Origin: Fidelibacterota bacterium
GTDB lineage: Bacteria > Fidelibacterota > UBA8477 > JABMPR01
Direction: 5' to 3'
DNA length: 54,952 bases
Assembly: GCA_016784025.1 (NCBI GenBank)
Contig: JADHVL010000025.1
Span: 1 to 54,952, forward strand
Below are positions 44,201 through 52,253 of the stretch, piece after piece. Numbering within the stretch: position 1 is the stretch's first letter; the number at the start of each line of letters is the position of its first letter. Below the pieces are notes generated by a model. That model did not search any database, had not been told where the DNA came from, and saw only the letters and a list, made by a program, of their open reading frames with translations. Position numbers and translations under genes: made by a program.

Positions 44201-45060
44201 ATGCTGATTTAACCTTTGCCGGCCAGGATACCTTAAATGTTGAAGCTGTCATTCCGGTTCTCCGAGCTGGATATTATGCCAATTTTGAATCTGAGACATC
44301 CTATGATGAAAAAGTCAGCAGAACTGATAGCAGCTTGTTTAAATACCGTCTAAACACTCAATTTGCCAGTGACCTGATTATCTCAAACGATCAGATGGAA
44401 GCAGAGTTTGAAGGTGAGCTGTGGTTGCTGGATTATGGTGATGAGATCATGCGCTTTACTGGTACACTCACAGTACTTGAGGGTGGAAAATTCTTCTATG
44501 TTGGGAATGAGCTCGATCTTTTGTCAGGAGAAATCATCTTCAATTCTGTGGATTTCAATCCCCAAATCAATATGATAGCAGAAATTGATATCGAGGGTGA
44601 ACGGGTTCAGCTTATTTTGAGCGGAGATCTAAACGAACCTGAGCTGGTGATTAAAGCCGAAGATACTAAACTCTCCCAGAGTGATGTCCTATCCTACCTG
44701 ACGTTGAATAAAACTTTGGTAGATATTAGCTTAGATGAATCCGCACTTGACCCAGTTGAAAATCTTAGCATACAGTTTGTAGAAAAACAGATATCAAAAT
44801 TGGGTCGAGAATATATTGGTCTTGATCTTGTTGGTGTAGATTTAGCCTCTGATTCTACAGCTAATGCCAGATTACGTCTAGGGCAGAGGTTATCAAAAAA
44901 TTTAATGATTACTTATGAAGGTGCCATACAGCCTACTGATGGCAAAACAGACTATGATTTTGGTTTTGAGTATCAAATCAGCAAAAATGTATCAGTAACA
45001 ACGAAAATTAATCAGAATAGAGATGTGGAGTTGAACGGGAGGCTAAAATTCACGTACTGA
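41236..45060 (+). CDS. tamB: TamB-like translocation and assembly module protein (DUF490)
   Basis: 1274 residues: an N-terminal signal anchor (about 9-32), AsmA-like repeats through the length (about 45 onward, many beta-strands with alternating polarity), and a C-terminal TamB/DUF490 domain (about 950-1274) ending in LNGRLKFTY. Typical markers near the end are GEIIFNSVDFNPQINMIAE, LSGDLNEPELVIKAED and LSQSDVLSYLTLNK. TamB spans the periplasm and moves lipids or helps assemble outer-membrane proteins with a TamA/BamA partner, and such a partner follows directly. The start is GTG at 41236; AAAGGG lies 11 bases upstream. Confidence 0.9.
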   Translation: MKRKVAQWIAGGLLSSISILIYLILFQTHLFSTIIVNSLNKYILSPTGISMSGDLEGGLLRKSMGLQQLMLEVTLTGNPLLSADEISVLGWDWDWSTKELTLQNLFMDGYTIQSQNADQISKMAGGSKSSISTIIQNFKAEHGQVSYGSGDTTQTIELPSFHSTLWYIDGFVDTKIHSAVAMAPSVTSDTLSVTGLLGMDASGEIKVNDLEFTTPNQSMKIDLSYASDDISVSMSGTNFDANTIENITLPSWLSDLQLNYDVEVKKKDKNLTMSGKGFVLFPGFEIPFELHDLESDTSGDRFDLTLGPELENFRIVASRLPGGEQSAQISMFRFNFEPFLRDASIQFSEPIGEISIRGKQDEFDIETRIESFMFNNLRFDTLESDFTYSLEEGINFSHGTITQANNKLKFMGKLSKELIGMHTDIDFSDFSFLEVMGTSNKITGDISSHLKIDGNPDHLRLTGDIQPNNLSYDNKLTLTGEGKVDLSLNAKKLSGDIALMGESGFLFGDSLQSYTILGNISEDGYFIEDMHLQGINNMVSISGGYDHDHIIINKLNMIQGENQLKLADTVLVSANPQGIFQLPSSVVTFNNGGVSMEGTFSKQDGYALNTAFELIDVARVLDFFRVKVNFSGITSGSAAISGNLFDPIIDAKLILKDGVTHGYPSDSANVDLRLTSSEVISNNIDAVTAGGSLNLVGKLPWGYKVKGNEIGDMPQYFSILTENYRLRDLNFTSIVGMPISGRATGSLSIRGTPLDTKMDAQLSLSGAAFDTLKFSHGYSELTYEGNLLTFDTLSMVSNWGYGSGAGFMPVSLDLIAQDRLSVASRDMGLDFEFNLSEMPFLSSYISSIDAIQGDFIGTLGFTGPMASPIRNGKIRGHNARLEISLLGNPITNIHAEITVLDNTLIIDHFSGRMNFSEGSNLNTQGAMGWMAEKAGDLIGVNATETYAGEVTATGGLDLTSFFEPRFDIQLKANEVYYRSTDGLIEAIADADLTFAGQDTLNVEAVIPVLRAGYYANFESETSYDEKVSRTDSSLFKYRLNTQFASDLIISNDQMEAEFEGELWLLDYGDEIMRFTGTLTVLEGGKFFYVGNELDLLSGEIIFNSVDFNPQINMIAEIDIEGERVQLILSGDLNEPELVIKAEDTKLSQSDVLSYLTLNKTLVDISLDESALDPVENLSIQFVEKQISKLGREYIGLDLVGVDLASDSTANARLRLGQRLSKNLMITYEGAIQPTDGKTDYDFGFEYQISKNVSVTTKINQNRDVELNGRLKFTY

Positions 45061-46886
45061 GATCATTATCCTTTCGATTCCTGACGTTGACTATTCTGCT
45101 TTCGCTGAGTGCTTTTCCCCAGAGTACACAGGAAGCACCAGAAATTGTTGATATTCAAATAACTGGGAATAACAACCTTACCAGTAAGGATATTCTCAAT
45201 CAAATCCACATCAAAGAAAAAAGGTTGGTGAGTAAGGGCAGTTTTTATAACCCACACCATCTTGCCAGGGAAATTGAGAAACTTGAAGACTACTATATAC
45301 TCAATGGATTTCTGGATGCTCAGATAACTGACTCTCTCTCAATCGGTGAGGGAACTATCATAATTGTGTTGAAGGTGGAAGAGGGGAAGCAGTACTATCT
45401 CAGGGATGTGACATTATCAGGAAACAGTGTTTTCAGCGAGGAAGACTATCTTGAGATCATTGAATTTCAAGCCGGTTCCAGCTTTAATACCTTTAAGATT
45501 CGGGAAAACCTCATTGAAATGCTCACACTTTATCAGAATAATGGATATCCACTCATCAATATTAGGGATAGTGTTGTCGTAGCCGACTCAGTAAGTCTCT
45601 ACATCAAGGTGAAAGAGGGTCCCAAACTCAATATTGGGAAAATCAATTTTCAAGACGTAGACCAAATTCCAAAATATATCATTTCCCGGGAACTGATTGT
45701 AGATCCTGGTGAAGTCTTTAATCTAGCCAATATTGAAGAATCAAAACGGCGACTCTATGAAACCAGTCTATTTAATAGCGTAAATATATCACTGGGGAAT
45801 GTGAATCTGGATTCATCTACCATCGATATTGATGTAGAAGTGATTGCAGCAAAGTTTCGAGCCTTCGACATGAACATGGGTGTCAAACAGGGAAGACCTG
45901 AAGAGTCCAATAACCCTGATCCGGAACTGAGCGTTGGTCTTTCAGGAAGCTGGTATCACAACAATTTGTTTGAGAAGAGTAGAAGGGTTCGAATTGAAAC
46001 GAAAATTAGCTCGATATACCCCTCAATATTTATTCCCCAACGATTTAATTTTGATTTCTTTTATGTGGAGCCCTGGCTATCCACATATCGAATTCCACTG
46101 ACTATAAATCCTTTCTTCTGGTATGTGGATTATGTGGACGATACTCAAGAAAATTTTAATAATTTGGCTTATGGAATGCGGGCAGTACTGACATATCGAT
46201 GGTTTCGCAGGATTAAAATCCAGTCCTTGGCAGAATGGAGTCAATCAAAAAGCACTGGGGATCCTACGAAAGAAGAGGATCTATACCAGGAAGCTCGCAA
46301 GATTGGTTTTAAGTTCACCTGGGACAGGCGTGATAATTATTTCTATCCCCATCACGGATTTAAGTTTGTCATTGAACCTGAAATGGTTGGATACGTGTTA
46401 GGGGGAGAAAATAATTACGTCCAATTACAGTCTTCATTCAGTTCATTCTGGAATCTATTTAGTGATGTGGTTCTTGCTCATAACTTGAATATGGCTGTGG
46501 CTTTTCAACGTGATCCAGAGATTGCCATTCCATACGTAAAAAGATTTTTTCTCGGTGGTAATTCCAGTATCAGAGGGTTTGAACAACGGATGCTGGGACC
46601 AACAGTTGATGGAACTCCGCTGGGGGGCAATCTCAGACTCTACACAAATTTCGAATTGCGTTTCCCTCTATATGACATTCTGGGAGGAAGTCTATTCCTT
46701 GATATTGGAAACCTTTGGTCAGAACTTGATGATGCAACTATATCTGATGTGGAAATGGCTGTGGGGGTCGGAATTACAATTGACACTCCCATCGGACCCG
46801 CCCGAATAGATTACGGAATACCTCTGGGGGCTGAACACGCTAATAAAACGGGACAAGCACACATTGCCATAGCATACGCCTTTTAA
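45048..46886 (+). CDS. BamA/TamA-like outer-membrane assembly factor (POTRA repeats plus D15 barrel), apparent ATT start
   Basis: 612 residues from the proposed start. A signal peptide (HVLRSLSFRFLTLTILLSLSAFPQS) precedes at least three POTRA domains (about 35-290: IVDIQITGNNNLTSKDILNQI, YLRDVTLSGNSVFSEEDYLEI, LNIGKINFQDVDQIPKYII) and an Omp85 barrel (about 290-612) with the FFLGGNSSIRGFEQR signature and terminal Phe. The start needs comment. TTG at 45087 gives a truncated signal peptide and has no ribosome-binding site. Further upstream in frame there is no ATG, GTG or TTG, but ATT at 45048 has a perfect GGGAGG five bases before it and yields a complete signal peptide; CTG at 45057 is a weaker option. 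The start overlaps the end of the tamB-like gene. Confidence 0.88.
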   Translation: MHVLRSLSFRFLTLTILLSLSAFPQSTQEAPEIVDIQITGNNNLTSKDILNQIHIKEKRLVSKGSFYNPHHLAREIEKLEDYYILNGFLDAQITDSLSIGEGTIIIVLKVEEGKQYYLRDVTLSGNSVFSEEDYLEIIEFQAGSSFNTFKIRENLIEMLTLYQNNGYPLINIRDSVVVADSVSLYIKVKEGPKLNIGKINFQDVDQIPKYIISRELIVDPGEVFNLANIEESKRRLYETSLFNSVNISLGNVNLDSSTIDIDVEVIAAKFRAFDMNMGVKQGRPEESNNPDPELSVGLSGSWYHNNLFEKSRRVRIETKISSIYPSIFIPQRFNFDFFYVEPWLSTYRIPLTINPFFWYVDYVDDTQENFNNLAYGMRAVLTYRWFRRIKIQSLAEWSQSKSTGDPTKEEDLYQEARKIGFKFTWDRRDNYFYPHHGFKFVIEPEMVGYVLGGENNYVQLQSSFSSFWNLFSDVVLAHNLNMAVAFQRDPEIAIPYVKRFFLGGNSSIRGFEQRMLGPTVDGTPLGGNLRLYTNFELRFPLYDILGGSLFLDIGNLWSELDDATISDVEMAVGVGITIDTPIGPARIDYGIPLGAEHANKTGQAHIAIAYAF

Positions 46887-47011
46887 AAAAATTATAATGC
46901 AGGGAACATGGATTCTTATGATACGTAGAAGATGCCGTGAATGAAATGACATGTTCATATTATTAGTATAAATCGCTTCAAAGGGAAGAAGAAACAAGAG
47001 GAAGAGAATCA

Positions 47012-47722
47012 ATGAAAAAATTAGTTATTCTGGTAATTGTCATCTTGAGCATGCTTGTCATCTCATGCGGAAAATCATATGATGAATACCTTGCACAAGG
47101 TAGTGAATTACAAGATTCAAAGGACTATGAAGCTTCTCTTGAATCCTTTCAAAATGCCATCAATAAAGCTGAAACTGCCGAGCAGAGGATTGCTGCCAAT
47201 ATTGAAGCTGGAAATCTATCAGCTAAATTTTTGAAAGATATTGTAAGAGCAGATGCATTTTATATGGCCACGTTAGCTGACATTAATGATTATTCAGCAG
47301 GTGATTTACGCGATCTGGCTAAACAGGCCTTAGCCGTACAGGCCAACGAATCCGCAGTAAAAATGTACATGCTTTGGCTTGATAAATATTCAGACGAGGC
47401 CAACGCTGTGATGGTAAAATATGAATTCGCAGAAGTATATCACAAGAATGTACTCAATCTTAAAAAAGCCATTGAAGTTTATGGTGAAATTGTGGATCAA
47501 TATCCTGATTCTGAACAGGCACCCAAGGCCTTATTCTCAATTGGGTATATCTACGCCAATGAGCTTGGTGAAAATGAACCCGCCACCAAGTATTATTCAA
47601 AATTTATTGAAGCCTACCCGAATCATGAAATGGCTCCCTCAGTCGAGTTCGAGTTGAAGTATCTCGGTAAATCACTGGAAGAAATTCCTGAGCTACAGCA
47701 TTTACTCAGCAAGACATCTTAA
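47012..47722 (+). CDS. TPR-repeat lipoprotein
   Basis: 236 residues. The signal peptide MKKLVILVIVILSMLVISC ends in a lipobox, and the rest is helical with TPR-like units: YDEYLAQGSELQDSKDYEASLESFQNAINKA (about 23-53), and NLKKAIEVYGEIVDQYPDSEQAPKALFSIGYIYA and PATKYYSKFIEAYPNHEMAPS near the C-terminus. The general pattern is that of BamD/CpoB (YbgF)-like envelope proteins. Its place after the TamB and BamA-like genes would suit a BamD-like partner, but the family cannot be set by eye. AGAGGAAGAG precedes the ATG. Confidence 0.82.
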   Translation: MKKLVILVIVILSMLVISCGKSYDEYLAQGSELQDSKDYEASLESFQNAINKAETAEQRIAANIEAGNLSAKFLKDIVRADAFYMATLADINDYSAGDLRDLAKQALAVQANESAVKMYMLWLDKYSDEANAVMVKYEFAEVYHKNVLNLKKAIEVYGEIVDQYPDSEQAPKALFSIGYIYANELGENEPATKYYSKFIEAYPNHEMAPSVEFELKYLGKSLEEIPELQHLLSKTS

Positions 47723-47740
47723 TTCACAGGATTTTCAAGT

Positions 47741-48733
47741 ATGACATTTGATCTTACACAGCTTAATGAGAAAATTAAGGATAAAAGTCTATTCCTAAAA
47801 ACACTTGAGGCTGAAGCCGCCAAAGTGGTAGTGGGACAGCATGGAATGATCAGACGCATTCTCATCGGATTGCTATCTAATGGCCATATTTTGTTAGAAG
47901 GTGTTCCCGGTTTAGCCAAAACCCTTACCATTAAGACACTTGCCCAACTCATTGATACAAGCTTCAATCGTATCCAGTTCACTCCGGACCTCTTGCCTGC
48001 AGATTTGCTGGGTACCTTGATCTATAATCAGAAGAATGGTGAATTCAATGTTAAGAAGGGACCACTTTTCGGTAACATCATTCTCGCAGATGAAATCAAC
48101 CGTTCTCCAGCAAAAGTTCAAGCTGCCCTGCTTGAATCCATGCAGGAAAAACAGATCACTATTGGTGATAATACATATAAGCTTGAAGAACCTTTCCTAG
48201 TTTTAGCTACACAAAACCCCATTGAGCAGGAAGGTACTTATCCTTTACCCGAAGCTCAGGTTGATCGATTTATGCTGAAGCTAAAGGTCGATTATCCAAC
48301 AGATGATGAAGAATTTGAAATCATCAAGCGAATGGCCCATCCTGAACCCAAGTTTGATATCAAACCTGTGATCAAAAAGGCTGATATTCTCGAAGCCAGA
48401 AACGTGGTTGATGAGATCTATATTGATGATAAGATTTTCAGATACATCGTTTCACTGGTTATGGCAACCAGGGATCCCGGCAAGGCCGGCCTGACTGATC
48501 TGGAACCTCTCATAGAATATGGTGCATCTCCCAGAGCCTCCATTAACCTGGCTCTTGCAGCTAAAGCCAATGCTTTTATCAATCAACGTGGGTATGTCAC
48601 CCCTGATGATATCCGTGCAATTGGTATGGATGTTTTACGCCATAGAGTTCTGGTTTCATATGAGGCTGAAGCTGAAGAAGTCACCAGTGAAGATATTGTA
48701 CAGAGGATTTTTGAAGTCACTGAAGTTCCCTGA
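47741..48733 (+). CDS. MoxR-family AAA+ ATPase
   Basis: 330 residues. The Walker A has the MoxR form EGVPGLAKT (about 52-60), Walker B is ILADEINRSPAKVQ, sensor 1 is ATQNPIEQEGTYPLPEAQVDRF, and ARxxIN-like SPRASINLALAAK lies in the lid. MoxR ATPases act as chaperones for assembly or activation of partners with von Willebrand A domains. The next gene encodes a DUF58 protein, the usual partner, and the set continues into a membrane protein and an ABC exporter. Confidence 0.95.
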   Translation: MTFDLTQLNEKIKDKSLFLKTLEAEAAKVVVGQHGMIRRILIGLLSNGHILLEGVPGLAKTLTIKTLAQLIDTSFNRIQFTPDLLPADLLGTLIYNQKNGEFNVKKGPLFGNIILADEINRSPAKVQAALLESMQEKQITIGDNTYKLEEPFLVLATQNPIEQEGTYPLPEAQVDRFMLKLKVDYPTDDEEFEIIKRMAHPEPKFDIKPVIKKADILEARNVVDEIYIDDKIFRYIVSLVMATRDPGKAGLTDLEPLIEYGASPRASINLALAAKANAFINQRGYVTPDDIRAIGMDVLRHRVLVSYEAEAEEVTSEDIVQRIFEVTEVP

Positions 48734-48799
48734 TCCAATTTTTTGTTTCAGTGAAGACAACTACCCAACTATAAATTATTTCGCAAGGAATAATGGCTT

Positions 48800-49678
48800 T
48801 TGTTAAATCGTGATTTATTAAAAAAAGTAAAAAAAATTGAATTAAGCACACGACACCTGGTGAATGAGGTGTTTGGTGGTGAATACCACTCCGTGTTTAA
48901 GGGTCGCGGTATGGAATTCGCTGAAGTTCGTGAATACACACCTGGTGATGATATCCGTACTATTGACTGGAATGTTTCAGCCAGAACAGGTGTCCCTTTT
49001 GTCAAACTTTTTGAGGAAGAGCGCGAACTTACCGTAATGATCCTGGTTGATGCATCTGCATCAGGTGCATTTGGTACACGAGTGCAAATGAAAAGAACTC
49101 TGGCTGCAGAATTGTCTGCTGTTTTAGCATTTTCTGCCGTTAAAAATAATGACAAAGTGGGATTGATTATCTTCACAGATCGTGTTGAGAAATATATACC
49201 TCCTCGCAAAGGTCGTTCTCATGTGCTGCGGGTTATTCGAGAAGTACTTGATCATGAACCTGAACATGAGGGGACCAGTATAAATACAGCCCTTGAATTC
49301 ATGAGTAGAGTCATTCGAAAACGGGCAGTGACCTTTATGATTTCTGATTTTCTTGATAAAGATTATGAAAAAAGCATCAAACAGGCCAGTCGCAAACACG
49401 ATATGCTTTCATTTCACCTTCAAGATCCCTGGGAAATTGAATTACCCAATCTGGGATTGATCCAGATTCACGATGGCGAAACAGGGGAGACCTCTTTGAT
49501 AAATACGGGTAAATCATCTCTCAGAAAAACATATGAGACCAAGTCAAAAGAACGCATCGCGAAATTGCAGGCATTTTTCAAATCCAGTGGATTGGACTAT
49601 TTACCCATTCGCACTGACGTCCCTTATGTTGATCCCTTAATAAACTTTTTCAGAAAGCGGGCATCCAGAAGACGATGA
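48800..49678 (+). CDS. DUF58-domain protein
   Basis: 292 residues without a transmembrane segment. The DUF58 core is GRGMEFAEVREYTPGDDIRTIDWNVSARTG (about 34-63), followed by a VWA-like fold with the MIDAS motif DASASG (Asp-x-Ser-x-Ser) and an RKRAVTFMISDFLD segment. It is the standard partner of MoxR. The start is TTG at 48800, with AAGGA 10 bases before it. A six-codon frame with ATG at 48793 overlaps this start and uses the same SD. The stop overlaps the next gene by 4 bases. Confidence 0.92.
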   Translation: MLNRDLLKKVKKIELSTRHLVNEVFGGEYHSVFKGRGMEFAEVREYTPGDDIRTIDWNVSARTGVPFVKLFEEERELTVMILVDASASGAFGTRVQMKRTLAAELSAVLAFSAVKNNDKVGLIIFTDRVEKYIPPRKGRSHVLRVIREVLDHEPEHEGTSINTALEFMSRVIRKRAVTFMISDFLDKDYEKSIKQASRKHDMLSFHLQDPWEIELPNLGLIQIHDGETGETSLINTGKSSLRKTYETKSKERIAKLQAFFKSSGLDYLPIRTDVPYVDPLINFFRKRASRRR

Positions 49679-50583
49679 GACTCCATGCAAGCATATTTGT
49701 ACTGAGTTTGACAAGTCTGATTGGATTTGAGGCTCAATTTCAGAGTGATAGTCTAAAAGGATCACTTGGAGATGTTTTTTCCTTTAGTTGGGACATTCAT
49801 CATCCTGAGGGATCTTATTTAACATTTAGTGAAATCGATCTTGAAGGCACCGGTATTGAGGTTCTCCATATGGAGCAGACTCCTATTGAAAGTGGATCCA
49901 ATCTGCTCTTTAATACTGCCATCTATGATTCAGTGGGCCTGTATACATTTCCTTCCTTCATCGCTTATTTGGAAGATTCAAAGGGTTTGGATAGTCTATA
50001 TCTCAGGGGTCCAGATCTGGAAATCGCTTCAATACTAACACCTGCTGACACCACCTTCAGAGACATTAAAGGTATTCATAATATCAGGACGCCCATTAAT
50101 CTAGCACTTGTCTTGATCGTCCTGCTTGTATTAGTGGTAGCCTACGGGATTTTCTACGTGCTCAGACGTCTGAAAACATCCAGAGTCCAAGCAAAACCAC
50201 AAAAAATTATTGTTCCACCTGAGGATGCGCACATCATAGCGCTCAGGGCATTCGAATCCTTAAAACGTTCCAAATATGTCAGGTTTGAACAGTTCAAAGA
50301 TTTTTATTCCGAATTAACACACATTCTAAAACAATATTATGAGAATCGATATTTAGTGGACGCACTGGAACAAACCACTTCAGAATTTCTAATTACCATG
50401 AATTCCATGGTAGAGTTTGATACTGAACTGATTAACGAGACTCAAGAGTTATTAGAAAAAGCAGATATTATCAAATTTGCCAAAGCTGGGAGTGATGAAC
50501 TAGAATCTGGCAAAGCATTAAATCTGGGTATTGATATAGTAAATCGAACAAAGATTCAATCGAATCAAGGAGATAACACGTGA
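49675..50583 (+). CDS. Membrane protein of the MoxR/DUF58 cluster (BatD- or DUF4381-like)
   Basis: 302 residues: signal peptide (1-19), an immunoglobulin-like or beta-rich periplasmic domain (about 20-135, GDVFSFSWDI ... SVGLYTFPSFIAYL), one transmembrane helix (about 142-164, LALVLIVLLVLVVAYGIFYVL) and a cytoplasmic helical domain with YVRFEQFKDFYSELTHILKQYYENRY. That last region is the hallmark seen in DUF4381 and BatD C-termini. BatA and BatB, the VWA proteins that normally complete this cluster, are not present. It overlaps the ABC ATPase gene by 4 bases (GTGA). Confidence 0.78.
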   Translation: MRLHASIFVLSLTSLIGFEAQFQSDSLKGSLGDVFSFSWDIHHPEGSYLTFSEIDLEGTGIEVLHMEQTPIESGSNLLFNTAIYDSVGLYTFPSFIAYLEDSKGLDSLYLRGPDLEIASILTPADTTFRDIKGIHNIRTPINLALVLIVLLVLVVAYGIFYVLRRLKTSRVQAKPQKIIVPPEDAHIIALRAFESLKRSKYVRFEQFKDFYSELTHILKQYYENRYLVDALEQTTSEFLITMNSMVEFDTELINETQELLEKADIIKFAKAGSDELESGKALNLGIDIVNRTKIQSNQGDNT

Positions 50584-51509
50584 TAGATGTACAAAATGTT
50601 ACCAAATCCTATGGAGCATTTGAAGCAGTAAAAGACGTATCCTTCACTGTGGAGCAAGGAGAAATCCTTGGCTTTCTTGGTCCAAATGGTGCTGGAAAGA
50701 CCACAATGATGAAAATGATCACCTGCTATATGCCGCCAACTGATGGAACCATAACAGTTGATGGACTAAATGTGCTCACAGAATCCATGGGTGTCAGAAA
50801 AAAGATTGGTTATTTACCTGAATCAACACCTCTCTATGAAGAAATGGGTGTTCGAGATTATTTAAATTTTATAGCCGATGTTCGCAAAGTGAATGGTGCC
50901 GACCGAACCAGAGCCATGGATCGCGTTATCTCAGTCACTGGACTTTCTAAGGTCATTCACAAGGATATTCATGAATTGTCCAAAGGGTATCGCCAACGGG
51001 TTGGCTTTGCTCAGGCTATAATTCATGATCCTGAAATTTTAGTGCTGGATGAACCCACCACTGGATTGGATCCCAATCAAATTATTGAGATAAGAAACCT
51101 CATCCGTGAATTAGGGGAGAGCAAGACAGTTATTTTCTCCACACATATCATGCAGGAGGTTCAGGCAACCAGTGATCGGGTACTGATCATAGATCAGGGT
51201 AAGATCGCCGCTCAAGGTACTGCTCAGGAGCTTAAAGCTAGCATTGCTGGACAGATGCATCTTGATATGGTGCTGCGCAATGCAGATAAATCAAAATTCA
51301 TTGAAGTGGTAAACAGTATTGAACAGATTCACCTGGAAGATATCAAACTTCAAAAGAATGGTGATATCGAAGCTGCTCTAAAGGTTGACGCTGGAACGGA
51401 TCTTCGAGAACAGCTATTTGATCTTGCTGTGAGCAACAAATGGAAAATACTTGAATCATCTCCATCTTCATTCACACTTGAAGATGTATTTAGAAAATTG
51501 ACCAATTAA
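50580..51509 (+). CDS. ABC transporter ATP-binding protein (GldA-like)
   Basis: 309 residues. Walker [15 protein letters not shown] (about 35), signature [15 protein letters not shown], Walker [15 protein letters not shown], and the [19 protein letters not shown] switch region are intact, followed by a C-terminal regulatory segment of about 85 residues. With the two following genes it forms the GldA/GldF/GldG set. In Flavobacterium the set is needed for gliding, but related sets occur in non-gliding bacteria. The start is GTG at 50580 with AAGGAG 8 bases upstream. Confidence 0.92.
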   Translation: MIDVQNVTKSYGAFEAVKDVSFTVEQGEILGFLGPNGAGKTTMMKMITCYMPPTDGTITVDGLNVLTESMGVRKKIGYLPESTPLYEEMGVRDYLNFIADVRKVNGADRTRAMDRVISVTGLSKVIHKDIHELSKGYRQRVGFAQAIIHDPEILVLDEPTTGLDPNQIIEIRNLIRELGESKTVIFSTHIMQEVQATSDRVLIIDQGKIAAQGTAQELKASIAGQMHLDMVLRNADKSKFIEVVNSIEQIHLEDIKLQKNGDIEAALKVDAGTDLREQLFDLAVSNKWKILESSPSSFTLEDVFRKLTN

Positions 51510-51520
51510 GGAACCTGTTC

Positions 51521-52240
51521 ATGTCTGAAATTCTAGCCATCTATAGAAAAGAGATGAAGACTTATTTTAATTCACCCATAGCCTTCATCGTAATATCCTC
51601 ATTCCTGGTAATCACCAACTGGCTCTTCTTTGACTATGGAGATTATCCATTTTTTGCCATTAATATTGCTGATATCCGGGGAATATTTGATTATGGAGCA
51701 ATTGTCTTACTATTTATTGCTCCTGCTGTATCCATGCGATTGATTTCTGAGGAAAAGCATCAGGATACCCTTGAGTTATTAGTGACCATGCCTATTACCG
51801 ATATGCAAATCATCCTGGGCAAGTATCTATCAACCCTGGTGATTTTTGCCATTATTCTTGGTGGAACCTTGATTGCACCAATATCTATCTCATTTGTAGG
51901 TGATCTTGACTCTGGTATAGTGATCAGCAGCTATATCGGATTTTTCTTTCTGGGTGCTACCTATCTGGCCATGGGACTTGCAGCCAGTAGCTTCACTCGC
52001 AACCAGATCGTTGCCTATATCATGGGGATTGTCATAATCGCCGTTTTTTTCCTGATGAACGGAATGGCCAATGGATCAGGTTTCATCGCCACACTTTTTG
52101 AGAACCTGAGTATTCGTTTCCATTATCAGAACTTTTTTCGTGGCGTTCTTGATTCTCGAGATCTGCTATACTTCATTTCACTTATTTTTGTATCTCTGCT
52201 TGTAAGCAGTACGGCTCTTGCTAGTCGTAAGAGTAAATAG
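51521..52240 (+). CDS. ABC-2 type permease (GldF-like)
   Basis: 239 residues with six hydrophobic segments. The N-terminal helix is followed by FDYGAIVLLFIAPAVSMRLISEEKHQDTLELLVTMPITDMQIILGKYLSTL, the motif cluster of GldF/ABC2_membrane proteins, and a LGATYLAMGLAASSFTRNQIVAYI loop later. Membrane partner of the upstream ATPase. GldG-like protein follows after 13 bases, starting with GGAGGAG as ribosome-binding site. Confidence 0.92.
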   Translation: MSEILAIYRKEMKTYFNSPIAFIVISSFLVITNWLFFDYGDYPFFAINIADIRGIFDYGAIVLLFIAPAVSMRLISEEKHQDTLELLVTMPITDMQIILGKYLSTLVIFAIILGGTLIAPISISFVGDLDSGIVISSYIGFFFLGATYLAMGLAASSFTRNQIVAYIMGIVIIAVFFLMNGMANGSGFIATLFENLSIRFHYQNFFRGVLDSRDLLYFISLIFVSLLVSSTALASRKSK

Positions 52241-52253
52241 GGAGGAGCAGATC

